A stretch of 8,162 nucleotides of DNA from NCBI GenBank assembly GCA_964569425.1, contig CAZMVD010000161.1, forward strand, positions 1-8,162, in the 5' to 3' direction. Source of the stretch: JACQXM01 sp964569425 (lineage in GTDB: Bacteria > Planctomycetota > Phycisphaerae > UBA1845). The translations under genes were made by a program, and so were the position numbers. Shown piece by piece: positions 6,584 through 8,162 of this stretch. Numbering within the stretch: the first letter of the stretch is position 1; each line of letters opens with the position of its first letter. The notes beneath the pieces are model-generated. The model was not told where the DNA came from. It ran no database searches and saw only the letters and a program-made list of their open reading frames with translations.

Positions 6584-6632
6584 GACGACGCAAGGGGCGA
6601 CCGAACGCGGTCGTACGGGACGGCGCGTCGTC
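6584..6632. repeat. Nested inverted repeat in the vWA gene leader
   Basis: The outer arms GACGACGC (6584-6591) and GCGTCGTC (6625-6632) are exact complements. Inside them CGACCG (6598-6603) and CGGTCG (6608-6613) form a second perfect stem around the 4-nt loop AACG. The structure ends 59 nt before the vWA start codon, so it could fold in the 5' leader RNA or bind a dimeric regulator. In DNA this GC-rich such pairs can arise by chance. Confidence 0.35.
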
Positions 6633-6676
6633 GCCGGACCGGCCGATCGCGAATGGTGAACATTAGAACCAGAAGA

Positions 6677-6684
6677 GGAAGGAG
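6677..6684 (+). promoter_or_regulatory. Strong Shine-Dalgarno of the vWA gene
   Basis: The purine run GGAAGGAG ends 7 nt before the ATG at 6692, ideal spacing for ribosome binding. It decides the start in favour of 6692 over an in-frame ATG at 6653, which has no such site and would put charged, non-signal residues before the signal peptide. Confidence 0.7.
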
Positions 6685-6691
6685 ACAGATC

Positions 6692-7906
6692 ATGAATGTC
6701 AAGTCGTTGTTTGCCGTGTGTGTGTTGGCGGGATGGACGGGGGCGACCCACGGCGCCGGGCCTTATGGCGTTCAGCGGTGCGGCGATCCGATCGCGCACC
6801 ATCCCGCGCCGGGGTGCGCCCATACCGGGTGCTGCGGGGTGCCTGATCCCGCCGGGTGCCGCTGCCCGCGGCCGATCGACGTGGTCATCTGCCTGGACAC
6901 GTCGGGGAGCATGGAGGGGCTGATCAACTCGGCGCGGGCGAAGCTGTGGGACATTGTCAATGAGTACAGCCGGGTGAAGCCGACGCCGCGGCTGCGGGTG
7001 GGGCTGCTGACCTACGGCTCGCCGCAGGGATCGTCGGCGCACCGCGGGTGGATCATTCGCCAGTCGGACCTGACCACGGACCTGGACGGTGTGTATGCCA
7101 AGCTTATGGCACTGAGCACCAGCGGTGGTGATGAATACGTGGGGTGGGTGCTGCACGAGGCGGTCGAGCGGATGAACTGGTCGAGCGATCCGCGTGCGGT
7201 GAAGATGCTCTTTGTGGCGGGCAACGAGTCGGCGGACCAGGCGATGGAACGGCACAACTTCCGCTACGTGGCGGAGCGGGCGCGGGGGCGGGGGATGATC
7301 ATCAATTCGATTTACGCGGGCGGGCACGAGCAGGGCCGGCGCGAGGCATGGGACCAGGTGGCGATCCACGGCGGCGGCTGCTACAGTGCCATAGACATGG
7401 CACGCGGCGTGGCGCAGATCGGCACGCCGTTCGACGCGGAATTGCTGCGGCTGAACAACGAGCTGAACGCCACCTATCTGCCGTACGGCGAAGAGGGGCG
7501 GGTGGCGCGTGCCAACCAGTTGGCACAAGACAAGAACGCCGAATCGCTGGGGCAACACACCGCGGCCAGCCGGGCGCGGGTGAAGGGGGGCGCGGCGTAC
7601 GAGAACTCGCACTGGGACCTGGTGGACGCGGTGGCGCAACGAAAGGTGGAGGTGGAGGCACTGCCCGCGGCCGCATTGCCTGAGTCGCTGCGCGACGTGG
7701 CACCGGCGGAGCGCGCCGCGCGGGTCGAACAGATGCGTGGGCAGCGCGCCGAGGTGCAGCGGCGCATTCAGGATGTGGGGCGGCAGCGCGACGCGTTTCT
7801 GGAGGAAGCGCGGCAACAGCAAGGCGGCGAGGCTGCGGGCCTGGACGATGCCATTCGGGTGGCACTGCGGAAGCAGCTTGAGGCGCAGGGGTTCCGCCAC
7901 GAATAG
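6692..7906 (+). CDS. Exported von Willebrand factor type A (vWA) domain protein
   Basis: The 404-residue product begins with a signal peptide (MNVKSLFAVCVLAGWTGATHGAG; cleavage probably near 20-22), so it should act in the periplasm or beyond. A Cys-rich segment follows (C30, C41, C47, C48, C56, C58, and C67 in the first strand). The vWA domain (about 61-245) starts with PIDVVICLDTSGSM and carries the metal-dependent adhesion site D69-x-S71-x-S73, T143 in LSTSGGDEYVG, and the strand LFVAGNES (173-180). Such domains bind protein partners through a divalent metal. The rest (about 246-404) contains TPFDAELLRLNNELNATYLPYG (starting at 245) and a Gln/Arg/Glu-rich probable coiled coil (338-375). 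The sequence resembles a family of planctomycete vWA proteins sharing ARAKLWDIVNE and GGDEYVG. Its partner and role are unknown. It stands alone between a divergent sigma factor and a strong terminator. Confidence 0.85.
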   Translation: MNVKSLFAVCVLAGWTGATHGAGPYGVQRCGDPIAHHPAPGCAHTGCCGVPDPAGCRCPRPIDVVICLDTSGSMEGLINSARAKLWDIVNEYSRVKPTPRLRVGLLTYGSPQGSSAHRGWIIRQSDLTTDLDGVYAKLMALSTSGGDEYVGWVLHEAVERMNWSSDPRAVKMLFVAGNESADQAMERHNFRYVAERARGRGMIINSIYAGGHEQGRREAWDQVAIHGGGCYSAIDMARGVAQIGTPFDAELLRLNNELNATYLPYGEEGRVARANQLAQDKNAESLGQHTAASRARVKGGAAYENSHWDLVDAVAQRKVEVEALPAAALPESLRDVAPAERAARVEQMRGQRAEVQRRIQDVGRQRDAFLEEARQQQGGEAAGLDDAIRVALRKQLEAQGFRHE

Positions 7907-7936
7907 CGGGCGGGGTTGGGGCGCACGTTTTGCCTG

Positions 7937-7974
7937 AGGCGGCGCGAGTCGGGTGATTCGCGCCGCCTTTTTTT
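7937..7974 (+). terminator. Strong intrinsic terminator after the vWA gene
   Basis: The arm 7937-7950 (AGGCGGCGCGAGTC) pairs with 7955-7968 (GGTGATT-type wobble inner end, then CGCGCCGCCT) around a 4-nt loop. It contains a perfect 10-bp GC-rich core (GGCGGCGCGA/TCGCGCCGCC) and is followed by seven T residues at 7968-7974. It lies 31 nt after the vWA stop, the classic form and place for a Rho-independent terminator on the forward strand. Confidence 0.88.
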
Positions 7975-7984
7975 GGGCGGGAGG

Positions 7985-8024
7985 CCGAAACGCCGAAACG
8001 CGGAAAACCGAAACGCCGAAACGC
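7985..8024. repeat. CCGAAACG octamer tandem repeat
   Basis: CCGAAACG occurs at 7985-7992, 7993-8000, 8008-8015 and 8016-8023, with a degenerate 7-nt copy (CGGAAAA) between the two pairs. The tract follows the terminator directly. It is not CRISPR-like because there are no spacers. Its style matches the short repeat filler upstream of the glycosyltransferase, although the unit differs. Confidence 0.7.
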
Positions 8025-8065
8025 AAGAGCGTCGAGGGAAAACGGGCACGGAGGGGCTCGCCACT

Positions 8066-8099
8066 GCGCAAGCTTGTTTCACGTGAAACGAGTTTGCGC
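8066..8099. repeat. 34-bp imperfect palindrome centred on the parS-like site
   Basis: Around the parS-like core the flanks GCGCAA (8066-8071) and TTGCGC (8094-8099) are exact inverted copies, and 8073-8074 pairs with 8091-8092. Of 17 symmetric base pairs only two mismatch (8072/8093 and 8075/8090). Canonical parS needs only the central 16 bp, so the extra symmetry is additional. Confidence 0.65.
8075..8090. promoter_or_regulatory. parS-like ParB-binding site
   Basis: TGTTTCACGTGAAACG matches the widely conserved bacterial parS consensus TGTTTCACGTGAAACA at 15 of 16 positions, and its 14-bp core GTTTCACGTGAAAC is a perfect palindrome. parS is where ParB, a CTP-dependent DNA clamp, loads to organise chromosome or plasmid segregation, and chromosomal copies usually cluster near the replication origin. 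No parA or parB gene is in the window. The site is in non-coding DNA, as expected for a dedicated binding site. The core continues into a longer imperfect palindrome (8066-8099). Confidence 0.72.
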
Positions 8100-8130
8100 G
8101 GGGTCGTGAGGTAACCGGAACCCCCCCCGG

Positions 8131-8154
8131 TCCTCCCTTGGGAAGGGGGGAGGA
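8131..8154. repeat. GC-rich hairpin near the window end
   Basis: TCCTCCCTT (8131-8139) and AAGGGGGGAGGA (8143-8154) pair around GGG, with one wobble or bulge, just after a run of eight C residues (8121-8128). It has no T-tract. It may be a dispersed repeat or the edge of a structure that continues outside the window. Confidence 0.4.
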
Positions 8155-8162
8155 TGGTGCGG

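Larger units (their letters stand above)
6328..6691. other. 364-bp divergent intergenic region
   Basis: This spacer separates the divergent sigma factor and vWA genes. It holds the TATAAT box on the reverse strand near 6370, a nested palindrome at 6584-6632, and the vWA ribosome-binding site. Short open frames cross it, but their arginine-rich translations look like GC-driven noise, so I see no gene here. No convincing forward promoter for the vWA gene could be placed. Confidence 0.55.
7907..8162. other. Non-coding 3' end of the window
   Basis: No credible gene is seen on either strand after the vWA stop. The stretch is occupied by the terminator, the octamer tract, the parS-like palindrome and the GC-rich hairpin in that order. 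A reverse-strand open frame entering from here antisense to the vWA gene is best explained by codon bias. Confidence 0.55.

Noticed and set aside
6397..6666. Possible small gene (89 codons) in the divergent spacer
   Set aside because: Arg-rich, without ribosome-binding site or recognisable motif, and it crosses the nested palindrome and vWA leader.
7985..8024. CRISPR array
   Set aside because: Units are 8 nt and directly adjacent with no spacers; the same holds for the tract at 242-393.
6509..8071. Reverse-strand open frame of 520 codons antisense to the vWA gene
   Set aside because: It is longer than the real gene, but the translation is low-complexity Arg/Pro/Leu/His and runs through the terminator and repeat tract; the forward vWA frame has a signal peptide, MIDAS motif and strong ribosome-binding site.

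Overview
The window looks like chromosomal DNA from a GC-rich member of the Planctomycetota, possibly Phycisphaerae-like; this is inferred from several characters, not a database match. The characters are an IPTL/PEP-CTERM-like C-terminal anchor, a paired ECF sigma factor and TPR-containing Ser/Thr kinase, a vWA protein of a type I associate with this phylum, and short low-complexity tracts between genes (units resembling GGCACGAAG, CAATCGAC and CCGAAACG).

Layout: (1) 2-247 is the 3' end of an exported, C-terminally anchored protein. (2) 248-424 is an intergenic tract of short degenerate repeats. (3) 425-2875 is a tightly packed forward cassette: a membrane-bound family 2 glycosyltransferase, a membrane-anchored YbjQ-fold protein overlapping it by 8 nt, and a four-helix membrane protein overlapping that by 4 nt. 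The overlaps imply translational coupling and a shared envelope-related role, though no specific product can be named. (4) 2942-6327 on the reverse strand holds an ECF sigma factor followed by a kinase. The kinase has an N-terminal zinc-finger motif of anti-sigma type, a complete Hanks-type catalytic domain, one transmembrane helix and a C-terminal TPR array predicted to lie outside the cytoplasm. Together they look like a transmembrane signalling unit. (5) 6328-6691 is a divergent intergenic region with a TATAAT box for the sigma factor and, on the other side, a strong Shine-Dalgarno and a nested palindrome in front of (6) 6692-7906, an exported vWA-domain protein with a cysteine-rich segment. 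(7) 7907-8162 is non-coding: a strong intrinsic terminator, a CCGAAACG repeat tract, a near-consensus parS (ParB-binding) palindrome at 8075-8090 inside a longer imperfect palindrome, and a GC-rich hairpin.

The most notable items are the parS-like site, which if real would suggest an origin-proximal or partition-related location, and the sigma/kinase pair in which the kinase itself carries an anti-sigma-like zinc finger. I see no CRISPR array, transposase, phage gene, tRNA or rRNA. No clearly new multi-gene system is evident.
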